A stretch of 64,000 nt of DNA from PBB1 sp965229345 (GTDB lineage: Bacteria; Pseudomonadota; Gammaproteobacteria; Burkholderiales; Burkholderiaceae_C): assembly GCA_965229345.1 (NCBI GenBank), contig OZ245872.1, forward strand, positions 3,534,001 to 3,598,000, in the 5' to 3' direction. This document shows positions 45,696 through 54,726 of this stretch, one piece after another. The translations under genes were made by a program, and so were the position numbers. Position 1 is the stretch's first letter. Each line of letters opens with the position of its first letter. Below the pieces are notes generated by a model. That model was not told the DNA's origin, did not search any database, and saw nothing but the letters and a program-made list of their open reading frames with translations.

Positions 45696-47187
45696 TCCCG
45701 CTTTCAAGCTGATGCCCTGCGCAAGAACATCCATGGCCCTGGTGCTGGCGATGCTCGCCTCCGGTTGCGCCTGGGTCGGACACGACTACCAGGCGCCCGC
45801 TTCGACACTGGATGCCCGCTTCATCGGCGCCGGCGCGACCCGGCTCAACAGCGAACCCGTCGCATCGGACATCGCCGCCTTCTGGCGCGGCTTCAACGAC
45901 GCCGAGCTGAGCGCGCTGGTCGAACGCGCCCTGCAGGCCAATGGCGATGTGCGCATCGCGCAGGCGCGGCTGCAGGAATCTCGCGCCAACCGCAGCGAAA
46001 TCGACACCCAGACCCTGCCCAGCATCAGCCTCGATGCCAACGCCAAGCGCTCGGTGTCGCCACCGTCGTCGGTCTTCCAGTCGACACGCAGCCAGCGCAC
46101 CGGCGCGAACTTCGATGCCAGCTTCGTCGCGAACTGGGAGCTCGATTTCTTCGGCGTTGAACAGCGCGCGAAGGAATCGGCCAACGCGCTGGTCGGCGTC
46201 AGCCTGGCCAGCCTCGGGGCAGCCCAGACCAGCGTGGCCGCCGAAGTCGCGCGCAACTACCTGGAAGTCCGCGGCTTGCAGCTGCGCTACGAGGTCACGC
46301 AAGCGTCGCTGGCGAACCAGCGCGAATCGCTGACCATCGCGCAGGCCCGCGTCGATGCAGGCCGCGGCACGCAGCTCGACCTGGAACGCGCGCTGAGTCT
46401 CACCGCCAGCACCGAAGCCGCGCTGCCCAGCCTGCAGGCGGCGATCGACCTGGGCATCTACCGCCTGGCCACGCTGACCGCGCAGCCACCGGCCGAGTTG
46501 CGCGCGCGGCTGGCCACGCCGGCGCCGCTGCCCGGCCTGCCGGTGACCGATCTGGCCGCCCTGCCCGTGGGCACGCCACAGCAGTGGATGGCGCGGCGAC
46601 CCGATGTCGCCGCCGCCGAACGCCAACTGGCCTCGGCGACTGCCGAGATCGGGGTGACCGAAGGCGATCTGTACCCGAGCATCAGCGTCAGCGGGCTGCT
46701 GGGCCTGGCGTCGACGAAGTTCGCCAACCTCACCGACGGCCAGTCGCGCCGCTATTCGGTCGGCGCGGGCATCTCCTGGACGCTGCTCGATTTCGGCCGT
46801 GTCCGCGCCCGCATCAAGGCCAGCGAAGCCCGCACGCTGCAGGCCTTGGCCCGCTACGAACAGACCCTGGCCACGGCCCTGGAAGAGACCGAAGGTTCGT
46901 TCGCGCAGTTCAGCCGCAACGCGCAGCGGCGCGAGAGCCTGGCGCGGGCCGAGCGCAGCGCCTCCGAAGCTGCTCGACTGGCACGACTGCGCTACGAGGC
47001 AGGTGTCACCGACTTCCTGGCCGTGCTCGACGCCGACCGTGAACTGCTCGCCACACGCGATGCGCTGGCACAAGCAGACACCGCCAACGCCACCGCGCTG
47101 GTCGCCGTGTACCGCGCGTTGGGTGGCGGCTGGACCGTCCCGGCACCGGCCACGGCCAGCGCCGGCACCGAGGCCTCGCCGCGCTGA
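45688..47187 (+). CDS. RND efflux outer-membrane channel lipoprotein (NodT/OprM type)
   Basis: TolC-like exit duct (499 aa). The lipobox LASGC gives an acylated cysteine at residue 27. The repeated helical motif is seen in RIAQARLQESRANR and LARLRYEAGVTDFLAVLDADRELL. PQQWMARRPDVAAAERQLASA is a family signature. The start overlaps the pump gene by 8 bases, so translation is coupled. It completes the tripartite system. Confidence 0.94.
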   Translation: MRDPAFKLMPCARTSMALVLAMLASGCAWVGHDYQAPASTLDARFIGAGATRLNSEPVASDIAAFWRGFNDAELSALVERALQANGDVRIAQARLQESRANRSEIDTQTLPSISLDANAKRSVSPPSSVFQSTRSQRTGANFDASFVANWELDFFGVEQRAKESANALVGVSLASLGAAQTSVAAEVARNYLEVRGLQLRYEVTQASLANQRESLTIAQARVDAGRGTQLDLERALSLTASTEAALPSLQAAIDLGIYRLATLTAQPPAELRARLATPAPLPGLPVTDLAALPVGTPQQWMARRPDVAAAERQLASATAEIGVTEGDLYPSISVSGLLGLASTKFANLTDGQSRRYSVGAGISWTLLDFGRVRARIKASEARTLQALARYEQTLATALEETEGSFAQFSRNAQRRESLARAERSASEAARLARLRYEAGVTDFLAVLDADRELLATRDALAQADTANATALVAVYRALGGGWTVPAPATASAGTEASPR

Positions 47188-47197
47188 CGGTGCGGGC

Positions 47198-48115
47198 TCA
47201 GGACCGGCTCGGCAGGCGCAGCACGCCCGTGGCCAAGCCCGTTCCGACGAGGATCACCGCACAGCCACCCAGCATCGTCAGCGTCAGGGCCTCGCCCAGG
47301 AACAAGAACCCGAACAGCATCGCGAACGCCGGGATCAGGAAGGTCACGGTGATCGTGCGGGCCGGGCCCACGTTGGCGATCAGTCGGAAAAACAGCACAT
47401 AGGCCAGTGCGGTGCAGGCCAGCGCCAGAAACGCCGCAGCGCCCCAATCGGCCATCGACAGCGGCGCCCGGGGCCAGCAGATGACTGCGGGGATGCACAG
47501 CAGCAACGACGCCGCCAGCAGGCTGCCGGTGGCCACGACCAGCGAGGGCACCCCGGTGAGGAAGCGCTTGGTGTAGTTGACTGACACGCCGTACAGCAGC
47601 GGCGCTCCGAGGCACACCACGACCGCCCACCCGGTGCCTCCGGGTTTGAAACTCGCCCGCTCCCAGGCCATCCACACCACCCCGGCGAACCCGATGCACA
47701 GGCCGGCCACGCGCTGGCGGTTCAGCCGGTCACGCAGCCACCACCAGGCAATCACCGCGCCGAACAGCGGTGTCGCCGCATTGAAGATCGCCGACATGCC
47801 CGCGGTGATCGACAGTGCCGCGTAGGTGAAGCAGATGAACGGCAGCGTCGAGTTCGTCAACCCGACCACCACGAGGGGGCGCCAATGCCTGCGCAATGCC
47901 GGGAGCTCACCGCGCAACGCGAGCACCGGGATCAGGCACAGCGACGCGCCGATCACCCGCACTGCTGCCAGCGGGATCGGGCCGAAGGCTGGCGCCACCA
48001 CCCGCATCAGCATGAAGGAAGCACCCCACAGGGCGGCCAGGATGGCCATGTCGATGGCGTCGGAGGGTTTCAAGCGGGACCAGGGGTGCGTTGCGCCATG
48101 AACAGCGAACGTCAT
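47198..48115 (-). CDS. EamA/DMT-family permease
   Basis: Ten-helix transporter of the drug/metabolite superfamily (305 aa from the ATG at 48115, preceded by AGAGGAC). Two EamA repeats are visible: ILAALWGASFMLMRVVAPAFGP with LPFICFTYAAL, and GAPLLYGVSVNYTKRFL with LFGFLFLGEAL near the C terminus. The frame extends to 49015 but that part is antisense to the next gene. Substrate unknown (amino acids or metabolites in relatives). It converges with the efflux operon after only 10 bases. Confidence 0.88.
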   Translation of the reverse strand: MTFAVHGATHPWSRLKPSDAIDMAILAALWGASFMLMRVVAPAFGPIPLAAVRVIGASLCLIPVLALRGELPALRRHWRPLVVVGLTNSTLPFICFTYAALSITAGMSAIFNAATPLFGAVIAWWWLRDRLNRQRVAGLCIGFAGVVWMAWERASFKPGGTGWAVVVCLGAPLLYGVSVNYTKRFLTGVPSLVVATGSLLAASLLLCIPAVICWPRAPLSMADWGAAAFLALACTALAYVLFFRLIANVGPARTITVTFLIPAFAMLFGFLFLGEALTLTMLGGCAVILVGTGLATGVLRLPSRS

Positions 48116-48168
48116 TGTCCTCTGGCACGCGACGCACAGGGCGACAGCGCCCCGTCTGGCGGCGGCGG

Positions 48169-48174
48169 GACAAT
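48169..48174 (+). promoter_or_regulatory. -10-like box before the recJ-linked gene
   Basis: GACAAT ends eight bases before the ATG at 48183, leaving almost no leader. No ribosome site is evident. Confidence 0.4.
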
Positions 48175-48182
48175 AGGCCGCG

Positions 48183-49130
48183 ATGCACCTCCTGATCCCC
48201 CACGCCAGCGCAGTGTCCGCGGCCAGCGCCCACACGCTGCGCGACCTGAGCCTGCCGAACCTGAGCCGTCTGCTCTCGGTGCTGCAAGCGGGCCCTGCGC
48301 ACATCGCCGACGAATACACGCTGTCACCGCCGCACGAGCACGCGCTCGCACAGGCCCATGGCTGGCAGGGCAGCGACGGTCGCTGGCCATGGGCCGCGCT
48401 GCAGGCCCAGGCAGACGGCATCGATCCCGGCACCGCCGCCTGCGGTTTGGTCACCCCGGTGCACTGGCATGTCGGCCGCGAACACATCACGCTGGCCGAC
48501 CCGGCCGCGCTCGTGTTGTCGACCGACGAGTCTCGCGCGCTGTTCGACGCGGCGCAGCCCCTCTTCGATGGCGAGGGTGCACTGACCTGGGCCACACCGC
48601 TGCGCTGGTACCTGGTGCATGAGCACCTGGCCGACGTGCCCTGCGCATCGATCGACCGGGTGATCGGTCGCAACGTGGACCTGTGGCTGCGCAGCGACCC
48701 GCAGGCACCGGGCGAGCAGCTGGCGCACACACGCTGGGTGCGGCGATTGCAGAACGAGGTGCAGATGCTGCTGCACCAGCATCCGGTCAACCTCGCGCGC
48801 GAAGCGCGCGGCGAACTGCCGGTCAATTCGTTCTGGCTGAGTGGCTGCGGTCGGGCCCAGCCCGCCACGGCGGAGGTGACCGTGGACGACCGTTTGCGCG
48901 CACCGCTGATCGCCGAAGACTGGGCCGCGTGGGCCGAGGCCTGGCGAGCACTCGATGCCGAGGTGCTCGCACCACTGGCCTCGCGCAGCGCCCGCGGCGA
49001 CGCGGTGTCGCTCACCTTGTGCGGTGAGCGCGGCTGGCAGCGTCACGACGCGGCATCGCGCTCGCTGTGGCGGCAGCTGCTCGACCGTTTCAAGACGGCG
49101 CAGCCCCATGTCGTGCTGAGTGCCTTGTGA
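48183..49130 (+). CDS. Conserved protein linked to recJ (COG4255-like)
   Basis: A 315-residue protein seen next to recJ in many Burkholderiales, sometimes annotated as phosphoglycerate mutase-like. Visible stretches include LSLPNLSRLLSVL, DGIDPGTAACGLVTPVHWHVGREHITLADP, RVIGRNVDLWLR and LQNEVQMLLHQHPVNLAREARGELPVNSFWLSG (given as parts). The last resembles the tail of proteins with alkaline phosphatase-like relatives, but the metal ligands of phosphoglycerate mutase are not seen. Its stop overlaps the recJ start (TGATG). Function unknown; coupling suggests a role near DNA repair. Confidence 0.8.
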   Translation: MHLLIPHASAVSAASAHTLRDLSLPNLSRLLSVLQAGPAHIADEYTLSPPHEHALAQAHGWQGSDGRWPWAALQAQADGIDPGTAACGLVTPVHWHVGREHITLADPAALVLSTDESRALFDAAQPLFDGEGALTWATPLRWYLVHEHLADVPCASIDRVIGRNVDLWLRSDPQAPGEQLAHTRWVRRLQNEVQMLLHQHPVNLAREARGELPVNSFWLSGCGRAQPATAEVTVDDRLRAPLIAEDWAAWAEAWRALDAEVLAPLASRSARGDAVSLTLCGERGWQRHDAASRSLWRQLLDRFKTAQPHVVLSAL

Positions 49131-50935
49131 TGAGCGCACCCACGCTGACCTTGCGTCCCCCGGCACCGCGCAGCGCGTGGGCGCTCGAGCAGGCTGGCGT
49201 GCCGCCGCTGCTGGCGCGACTCTTCGCGGCGCGCGGCGTGCGCGGCATCGACGAACTCGACGACGCCTTGGGGCGACTGTTGTCGCCGTCTGACCTGCTC
49301 GGCGCCGCCAAGGCGGCCTCGTTGCTGGCCGATGCGCTGCGCGAGGGGCTGCGTGTGTGCGTTGTCGCCGACTACGACTGCGACGGCGCCACCGCCTGCG
49401 CCGTGGCGCTGCGCGGACTGGCCTTGCTGGGCGCGGCACCCGGGCAGCTCGGCTATGTGGTGCCCGACCGCGCGGTGCACGGCTACGGTCTCACGCCCAC
49501 CATCGTCGATCTGGCGCTGGCGCAGGGGGCGCAGGTGCTGCTCACGGTCGACAACGGCGTCGCCAGCCTGGCGGGCGTGGCCCACGCGCGGGCACAGGGT
49601 CTCGTGGTCGTCGTGACCGACCACCATCTGCCGGCCCAGGTGGACGGCGACATCGTGCTGCCGGATGCCCATGTGATCGTCAATCCGAACCAGCCTGGCT
49701 GCGGCTTCGGCAGCAAGCACCTGGCCGGTGTGGGCGTGATCTTCTATGTGCTGCTGGCGCTGCGCAGCGAGCTGCGCGCCCGGGGTGTCTATGCCGATGT
49801 GGCGAATGCAAACGCATCGGCACCCGCCCAGCCCAAGCTCGACGCGCTGCTCGACCTGGTGGCGCTCGGCACGGTCGCCGACGTGGTGCGGCTCGATGCC
49901 AACAACCGTCGGCTGGTCGCACAGGGGCTCAAGCGCATCCGCGCCGGTCGCATGCAACCTGGCATCGCAGCGCTGTTTGCAGCGGCAGGCCGCGATGCCT
50001 CGCGCGCCGCAGGCTTCGACTTCGGCTATGCACTCGGCCCGCGCATCAATGCGGCCGGACGGCTGTCGGACATGACGCTCGGCATCGAGTGCCTGCTGAC
50101 CGACGATCCGGCGCGCGCGGCTCAGCTGGCGCAGCAGCTCGATGCGATCAACCGCGAACGGCGCCAGGTGGAAACCGGCATGCGCGAGCAGGCGGAGTCG
50201 CTGCTGACGGCCCTGCTGCAACAGCACCGTGATCCGCAATCCATCCCGCCCGCCTTCGCGATCTACGACCGCGGCTTCCACGAGGGCGTCGTGGGCATCG
50301 TCGCGTCGCGCCTGAAGGAGCAGGTGCATCGCCCGACCTTCGTGTTCGCACGCGGACAGGATGGGCTGCTCAAAGGCTCGGGACGCTCGATCGAGGGCTT
50401 TCACCTGCGCGACGCGCTGGACCTGGTCAGCAAGCGCCACCCGGGGGTGCTGAAGAAGTTCGGAGGCCACGCGATGGCGGCCGGCTGCACCCTCGACGAG
50501 GCCGACTTCGCCACCTTCCAGAGCGCTTTCCAGCAGGTCGCACGCGAGGGGCTGGACGCCTCGACGCTCGAGCGCCGCCTGCTCAGCGACGGGCCACTCG
50601 GCATCGAGCATTTCAACGTCGACACAGTGCAGACACTGAACGCGCAGGTGTGGGGGCCTTCGTTCGAGCCACCGCTGTTCAGCGACGAGGTCGAGGTCAT
50701 CAGCCAGCGGCTGGTCGGCGAGAAGCACCTGAAGCTGAGCCTGCGGCACGCGGGCACCGTGCGCGAGGCGATCTGGTTCGGCCACGTGGATCCCCTGCCG
50801 CCGCGGGTGACGCTGGCCTACCGGCTGAGCCTCGATGAGTACAACGGCCGCCAGCGGCTGCAGCTGATCGTCGAGGCCGCGCAGGCGGTGGGTCATCACA
50901 GCGATGGCCGCCAGACCGATGGCGCCAGCGGCTGA
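49130..50935 (+). CDS. recJ: Single-strand DNA exonuclease RecJ
   Basis: 5'-3' single-strand DNA exonuclease in recombination and repair (601 aa from the ATG at 49130). DHH phosphoesterase motifs are present: VADYDCDGATACAVAL, VDNGVAS, VTDHHLPA and NPNQPGCGF, then DHHA1 GSGRSIEGFHLRDAL with GGHAMAAGCTL. An OB-fold domain ends the protein. The frame is open to 49067, but 49130 matches homologues and overlaps the previous stop. Confidence 0.96.
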   Translation: MSAPTLTLRPPAPRSAWALEQAGVPPLLARLFAARGVRGIDELDDALGRLLSPSDLLGAAKAASLLADALREGLRVCVVADYDCDGATACAVALRGLALLGAAPGQLGYVVPDRAVHGYGLTPTIVDLALAQGAQVLLTVDNGVASLAGVAHARAQGLVVVVTDHHLPAQVDGDIVLPDAHVIVNPNQPGCGFGSKHLAGVGVIFYVLLALRSELRARGVYADVANANASAPAQPKLDALLDLVALGTVADVVRLDANNRRLVAQGLKRIRAGRMQPGIAALFAAAGRDASRAAGFDFGYALGPRINAAGRLSDMTLGIECLLTDDPARAAQLAQQLDAINRERRQVETGMREQAESLLTALLQQHRDPQSIPPAFAIYDRGFHEGVVGIVASRLKEQVHRPTFVFARGQDGLLKGSGRSIEGFHLRDALDLVSKRHPGVLKKFGGHAMAAGCTLDEADFATFQSAFQQVAREGLDASTLERRLLSDGPLGIEHFNVDTVQTLNAQVWGPSFEPPLFSDEVEVISQRLVGEKHLKLSLRHAGTVREAIWFGHVDPLPPRVTLAYRLSLDEYNGRQRLQLIVEAAQAVGHHSDGRQTDGASG

Positions 50936-51010
50936 CACACCTGGCAACGCAAATCCGCGGGCGGGCTGTCGCTGCGCCGGCATACTCGCGGCGAGCCGCC
51001 AGGAGCCTGT

Positions 51011-52243
51011 ATGTCGCACCCCGCGATGCCGCATCCGCCATTCACCGCCATCCCGGACAGCCGCCGACGCGAGCTGATCGACGCCGCCTGGAAGCTGACC
51101 GCCCTGGCGGCTGCGGGCACCGGACTGCTGAGCGGCATGGTGGCGTGCGGGGGCGGAGGCGGGGGGAGCAGCACGGACAGCGCCACGCCGCCGCCCCCTC
51201 CGTCCGTTGCGGCGCGTGCCGTGGTGCTGACGAGCGCGCTGTCGTCGCCCTGGGGCTTCGCCTTCCTGCCCGATGGGCGGATGGTGGTGACGCAAAAGAG
51301 CGGCAGCATGGTCATCGTCAGCGCCGACGGCAGCACGGTGTCGGCGCCGCTGAGTGGCGTGCCAGCGGTGGCCTCTGCTGGCCAGGGCGGGCTGCTCGAT
51401 GTCGCGATCGACCCGGACTTCGAGACCGATCCGTGGGTCTACTGGACCTATGCCGAGTCCGGCAGCGGCGGCAGCGGAACCGCAGTGGCGCGGGGCCGCT
51501 TGTCGGGCACGGCGTTGGCGGATGTGCAGGTGATCTTTCGACAGTTGCCCAAAGTGTCGGGCGATGGACATTTCGGGTCCAGGCTGGTGTTTCGCAGCGA
51601 CAAGACCTTGTTCGTCACCCTCGGCGAACGGCAGAAAGGCAGCCCGGCGCAAGACGTGACCACGCACCTCGGCAAAGTGGTGCGCATCGAGCGCGATGGC
51701 AGCGTGCCCACCGGCAACCCGAACCTCGGCGGCACTGCACGGCCCGAGCTGTGGAGCCTGGGCCACCGCAATCCGCAAGGCGCCGCGCTGCATCCCACCA
51801 CCGGCGAGCTGTGGCTGGTCGAGCACGGCCCGCAGGGCGGCGACGAGTTGAACCGGGTGACGCCCGGCGGCAACTACGGCTGGCCGGTCAAGAGCTATGG
51901 CTGCAACTACGGCGACCCGGTCGGCACCTCGTGCCGGATCGGCGGTGGCACGCACGCGCCGACCTACATCGAACCGGTGTCCTATTGGGTGCCCACCTCG
52001 ATCGCGCCCTCGGGGCTGGTGTTCTATACCGGCGCCGGGTTTCCTGAATGGCAGGGCAACGCCTTCCTCGGTGCGCTGGCCGGCCAGGCGTTGTGGCGGG
52101 TGGTGCTGAGCGGCGCGACCGAGGTCTCGCGCGAGCAGTTGTTCGCCAGCCTCGGCGAGCGCATACGCTGCGTCCGCCAGGGGCCCGATGGCTGGCTGTA
52201 CCTGCTGACCGACAGCGGCAAGCTGATCCGCATCGATCGCTGA
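51011..52243 (+). CDS. PQQ-type aldose sugar dehydrogenase (YliI-like)
   Basis: Six-bladed beta-propeller of the soluble aldose dehydrogenase family (410 aa). It starts with a twin-arginine-like region (DSRRRELIDAAWKL) and a cysteine at residue 46 followed by a Gly-rich stretch, suggesting an exported, possibly lipidated protein. Family features are LSSPWGFAFLPDGRMVVTQK, GQGGLLDVAIDPDF, GDGHFGSRLVF (active-site histidine) and LGHRNPQGAALHP. This is the second such dehydrogenase in the window; unlike the first it has no cytochrome partner beside it. Confidence 0.88.
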   Translation: MSHPAMPHPPFTAIPDSRRRELIDAAWKLTALAAAGTGLLSGMVACGGGGGGSSTDSATPPPPPSVAARAVVLTSALSSPWGFAFLPDGRMVVTQKSGSMVIVSADGSTVSAPLSGVPAVASAGQGGLLDVAIDPDFETDPWVYWTYAESGSGGSGTAVARGRLSGTALADVQVIFRQLPKVSGDGHFGSRLVFRSDKTLFVTLGERQKGSPAQDVTTHLGKVVRIERDGSVPTGNPNLGGTARPELWSLGHRNPQGAALHPTTGELWLVEHGPQGGDELNRVTPGGNYGWPVKSYGCNYGDPVGTSCRIGGGTHAPTYIEPVSYWVPTSIAPSGLVFYTGAGFPEWQGNAFLGALAGQALWRVVLSGATEVSREQLFASLGERIRCVRQGPDGWLYLLTDSGKLIRIDR

Positions 52244-52333
52244 GCACCGCCGGGCGCACGGCGGTTCGTGAACCAGTGCGCCGATGCCCTTGCGGCGGGT
52301 CGGCTGTGCGGGCGGGCGCCCGGACCCCTTGCC

Positions 52334-52339
52334 TACAAT
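52334..52339 (+). promoter_or_regulatory. -10 box directly before the PHP gene
   Basis: TACAAT ends six bases before the GTG at 52346. This spacing puts the likely transcription start at the start codon. Confidence 0.5.
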
Positions 52340-52345
52340 CCACAG

Positions 52346-53221
52346 GTGACCCCTCTTGCCTGGACCAACGCCGACCTGCATTGCCATTCCTGTGTGTCTG
52401 ATGGCACGCTGGAGCCCGAGGCGCTGGCCGCACGCGCACAGGCCAATGGTGTTGAGTTGTGGGCGCTCACTGACCACGACGAGGTCGGTGGCCAGCAGCG
52501 CGCACGCCAGGCCGCTCAGGCACTCGGGCTGCCCTACCTGACCGGCGTCGAGATTTCGGTGACCTTTGCCGGTGTGACGGTGCACATCGTGGGGCTCGGC
52601 GTCGACCCCGACAACGTCGCGCTGGTGCAAGGGTTGGCCAACACCCGCGATGGCCGCATCGCGCGTGCCCAGGAGATGGCCGCGGAACTGGCCCAGGTCG
52701 GCATCCCTGGCGCCTTCGAGGGCGCATTGAACTACGCGGGCAACCCCGAACTGATCTCCCGCACCCACTTCGCCCGTTACATGGTGGAAACCGGCTACTG
52801 CGCCAGCACCCATGAGGTGTTTCGCAAGTACCTGGTCGAGGGCAAACCGGGCTTTGTCGAACACCGGTGGGCCAAGCTGGGCGATGCAGTGAACTGGATC
52901 ACGCAGTCCGGCGGCATCGCCGTGATCGCTCACCCGGGCCGCTACAAATTCACCGTCAATGAAGAGTACGCGCTGTTCACCGAATTCAAGGCCCACGGGG
53001 GCCGCGGTGTCGAGGTCGTGACCGGCAGCCACACCAGCGCCGACTTCGCCAAGTACGCCGACATGGCCATCGAACTCGATTTGCTCGCCTCGCGCGGCAG
53101 CGACTTCCACAGCCCGGAAGAAAGCCGGACCGACCTCGGCACCCTGCCCGCGCTGCCGGTGCGGCTGACGCCCGTGTGGGAGGCACTGACGGATCGGGTG
53201 CAGCGGCCGGATCCTCGTTGA
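52346..53221 (+). CDS. PHP-domain phosphoesterase (RnmA/YciV-like)
   Basis: Metal-dependent phosphatase of the PHP superfamily (291 aa from GTG 52346). The four metal motifs are seen: NADLHCHSCVSDG, LTDHDEVGG, HIVGLG and IAVIAHPGRY, with a last ligand pair in SRGSDFHSPEE. Relatives hydrolyse 3',5'-nucleoside bisphosphates or trim short RNAs. The frame is open to 52268, but a -10-like TACAAT lies inside that extension, so 52346 is preferred. It is followed by a small membrane protein gene. Confidence 0.87.
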   Translation: MTPLAWTNADLHCHSCVSDGTLEPEALAARAQANGVELWALTDHDEVGGQQRARQAAQALGLPYLTGVEISVTFAGVTVHIVGLGVDPDNVALVQGLANTRDGRIARAQEMAAELAQVGIPGAFEGALNYAGNPELISRTHFARYMVETGYCASTHEVFRKYLVEGKPGFVEHRWAKLGDAVNWITQSGGIAVIAHPGRYKFTVNEEYALFTEFKAHGGRGVEVVTGSHTSADFAKYADMAIELDLLASRGSDFHSPEESRTDLGTLPALPVRLTPVWEALTDRVQRPDPR

Positions 53222-53275
53222 GGCCGCTTTGCCAGCGCAACACCCGGTGGCTGCCACAGTGGATGCGCCGCATCG

Positions 53276-53608
53276 ATGAACACCCCGAAAGCGACCAACA
53301 CCACGTGGCAGCGTGAAGAACTGCTGCACCTGCTGTCGGTGTCCGGCAATCTGGCCGGACTCTGCATCGCTGCGGTAGCGCTGTTCCACACCATCGGCAA
53401 ATCAGTGGTGTCCGCCACGATCGCCGATGACCTGCTGGCCATGTCGGCGTTGCTGTTTCTGGTCTGCATCTACTTCATCTTCTTCGCACTCAGGACCCAG
53501 ACCGAGCGACTGGCCCTGCGGCTGGAAAGGATCGCCGACGCCTTGTTCCTAGCGGCCATGACCGGCATGGTGGCCTCGGGATTCATCATGGTCTACACCG
53601 TGCTGTGA
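53276..53608 (+). CDS. Small three-helix membrane protein, unknown function
   Basis: 110 residues with three hydrophobic segments (LAGLCIAAVALFHTIG, LLAMSALLFLVCIYFIFFAL, ALFLAAMTGMVASGFIMVYTVL; about residues 26-42, 52-72, 88-110). I do not recognise a family with certainty. It stands between the PHP gene and the YciO-family gene on the same strand; no metal or catalytic motif is visible. Confidence 0.75.
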   Translation: MNTPKATNTTWQREELLHLLSVSGNLAGLCIAAVALFHTIGKSVVSATIADDLLAMSALLFLVCIYFIFFALRTQTERLALRLERIADALFLAAMTGMVASGFIMVYTVL

Positions 53609-53638
53609 GGTGCGCCATCAGGGCGCGGCTCTGGCGCC

Positions 53639-53644
53639 GACAAT
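53639..53644 (+). promoter_or_regulatory. -10-like box directly before the YciO-family gene
   Basis: GACAAT ends six bases before the ATG at 53651, the same spacing as at dapC and the PHP gene. Confidence 0.45.
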
Positions 53645-53650
53645 CGCGCG

Positions 53651-54289
53651 ATGTCCCTGCACTTCGAGCTTCACCCCGAGAACCCGCAGTCGCGCCTGCT
53701 GAAACAGGCCGCGCAGATCCTGCATGACGGTGGTGTGGCGGCGGTGCCGACCGATTCGAGCTACGCGCTGGTGTGCCGGCTCGACGACAAGGCGGCGGTC
53801 GATAACTTGCGGCGCATCCGCGGCGTCGATGACAAGCACCACCTGACGCTGCTGTGCCGGGACCTGAGTGAACTGGCCAACTACGCGCGGGTGGACAACC
53901 GGCAGTACCGGCTGCTGAAACTGGGCACGCCGGGGCCATTCACCTTCATCCTCGAAGCGTCCAAGGAAGTGCCGCGCCGCATCTCGCACCCATCACGGCG
54001 CACGATCGGCCTGCGCGTGCCCGATCACAAGATGCTGCAGGAGCTGCTGTCGGTGTACGGCGAAGCCTTGGTCGCCACGACGCTGATCCCGCCGGGCGAG
54101 ACCGACGCGCTGAACGACCCGGACGACATCCGCGACCGCTACGACAAGCGGGTGCAGGCGGTGGTCGATGCCGGGGCCTGCGCAGCGCAGCCGACCACGG
54201 TGGTGGATCTGACCGGGGACACGCCCGTGCTGATGCGCCTGGGTCGCGGAGATCCCGCCTTGCTGGGCTTGCAGGCCGACGCCGACTGA
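53651..54289 (+). CDS. YciO/Sua5/YrdC-family protein
   Basis: 212-residue member of the L-threonylcarbamoyladenylate synthase superfamily. It shows GGVAAVPTDSSYALVCRLDDKAAVDNLRRIRG, LLKLGTPGPFTFILEAS, RRTIGLRVPDH and the C-terminal TTVVDLTGDTPVLMRLGRGD (given in parts). The KRR dyad region is altered relative to YrdC (DDKHHLTLL in place of KxR), which points to the YciO branch, with weak or no tRNA t6A synthase activity. Role therefore uncertain. Confidence 0.85.
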   Translation: MSLHFELHPENPQSRLLKQAAQILHDGGVAAVPTDSSYALVCRLDDKAAVDNLRRIRGVDDKHHLTLLCRDLSELANYARVDNRQYRLLKLGTPGPFTFILEASKEVPRRISHPSRRTIGLRVPDHKMLQELLSVYGEALVATTLIPPGETDALNDPDDIRDRYDKRVQAVVDAGACAAQPTTVVDLTGDTPVLMRLGRGDPALLGLQADAD

Positions 54290-54299
54290 CCCGGACAGA

Positions 54300-54333
54300 G
54301 CGCCTCGCGGGCAACGATCCCGCCTCAGGCGCC
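54300..54333. terminator. Hairpin between convergent genes
   Basis: GCGCCT...AGGCGC enclosing GCGGG...CCCGC, between the convergent YciO-family and thioredoxin-fold genes, overlapping the end of the latter. No T-run. Confidence 0.4.
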
Positions 54334-54720
54334 GCCCAGCACCTGCGCGATGCGCGCGGGATCGAAGCCGACCAGGCGCTGACCCCGCACCAGCAGCGTC
54401 GGCGTGCCCGGCGACTGCTGCGTGCGATAGCTCTCTGCGCAAGCGGCATCGGTTTCGATGAAGCATTCGCTGAAGGGGATCTGGTGCTGGGTCATGAAGC
54501 GGCTCGCGGTCTTGCAATAAGCGCAGTTCTCGGACGACAGCATCACGATGTCGCCGGGCTTGGCGAGCGCCGCCAGCGACACACCCGATTGCCGGGCGTT
54601 GTACGACTGCCAGCTTTGCAACAGCACCCAGGCGGCCAGCGCGATCAGCAGCGGACGCAGCCAGGAGCGGCGGCGCAATGGCGTCAGCAGGGCGGGCGTG
54701 GGGGTCGGCTCGGTCGACAT
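54325..54720 (-). CDS. Membrane-anchored glutaredoxin-like protein
   Basis: 131 residues with one N-terminal membrane segment (LRPLLIALAAWVLLQSW, residues 21-37) and a small thioredoxin-fold domain with the redox motif ENCAYCKTA and the cis-proline region SPGTPTLLVRG. The domain probably faces the periplasm. A thiol-disulfide role is likely; the partner is unknown. It lies seven bases behind ridA. Confidence 0.82.
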   Translation of the reverse strand: MSTEPTPTPALLTPLRRRSWLRPLLIALAAWVLLQSWQSYNARQSGVSLAALAKPGDIVMLSSENCAYCKTASRFMTQHQIPFSECFIETDAACAESYRTQQSPGTPTLLVRGQRLVGFDPARIAQVLGGA

Positions 54721-54726
54721 CGCGGC

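Noticed and set aside
47198..49015. 605-residue frame suggesting an N-terminally extended permease
   Set aside because: The upstream half is antisense to the recJ-linked gene; the permease proper starts at 48115.
49043..53389. 1448-residue frame antisense to recJ and its neighbours
   Set aside because: It spans four clear plus-strand genes and several intergenic gaps; a by-product of high GC.
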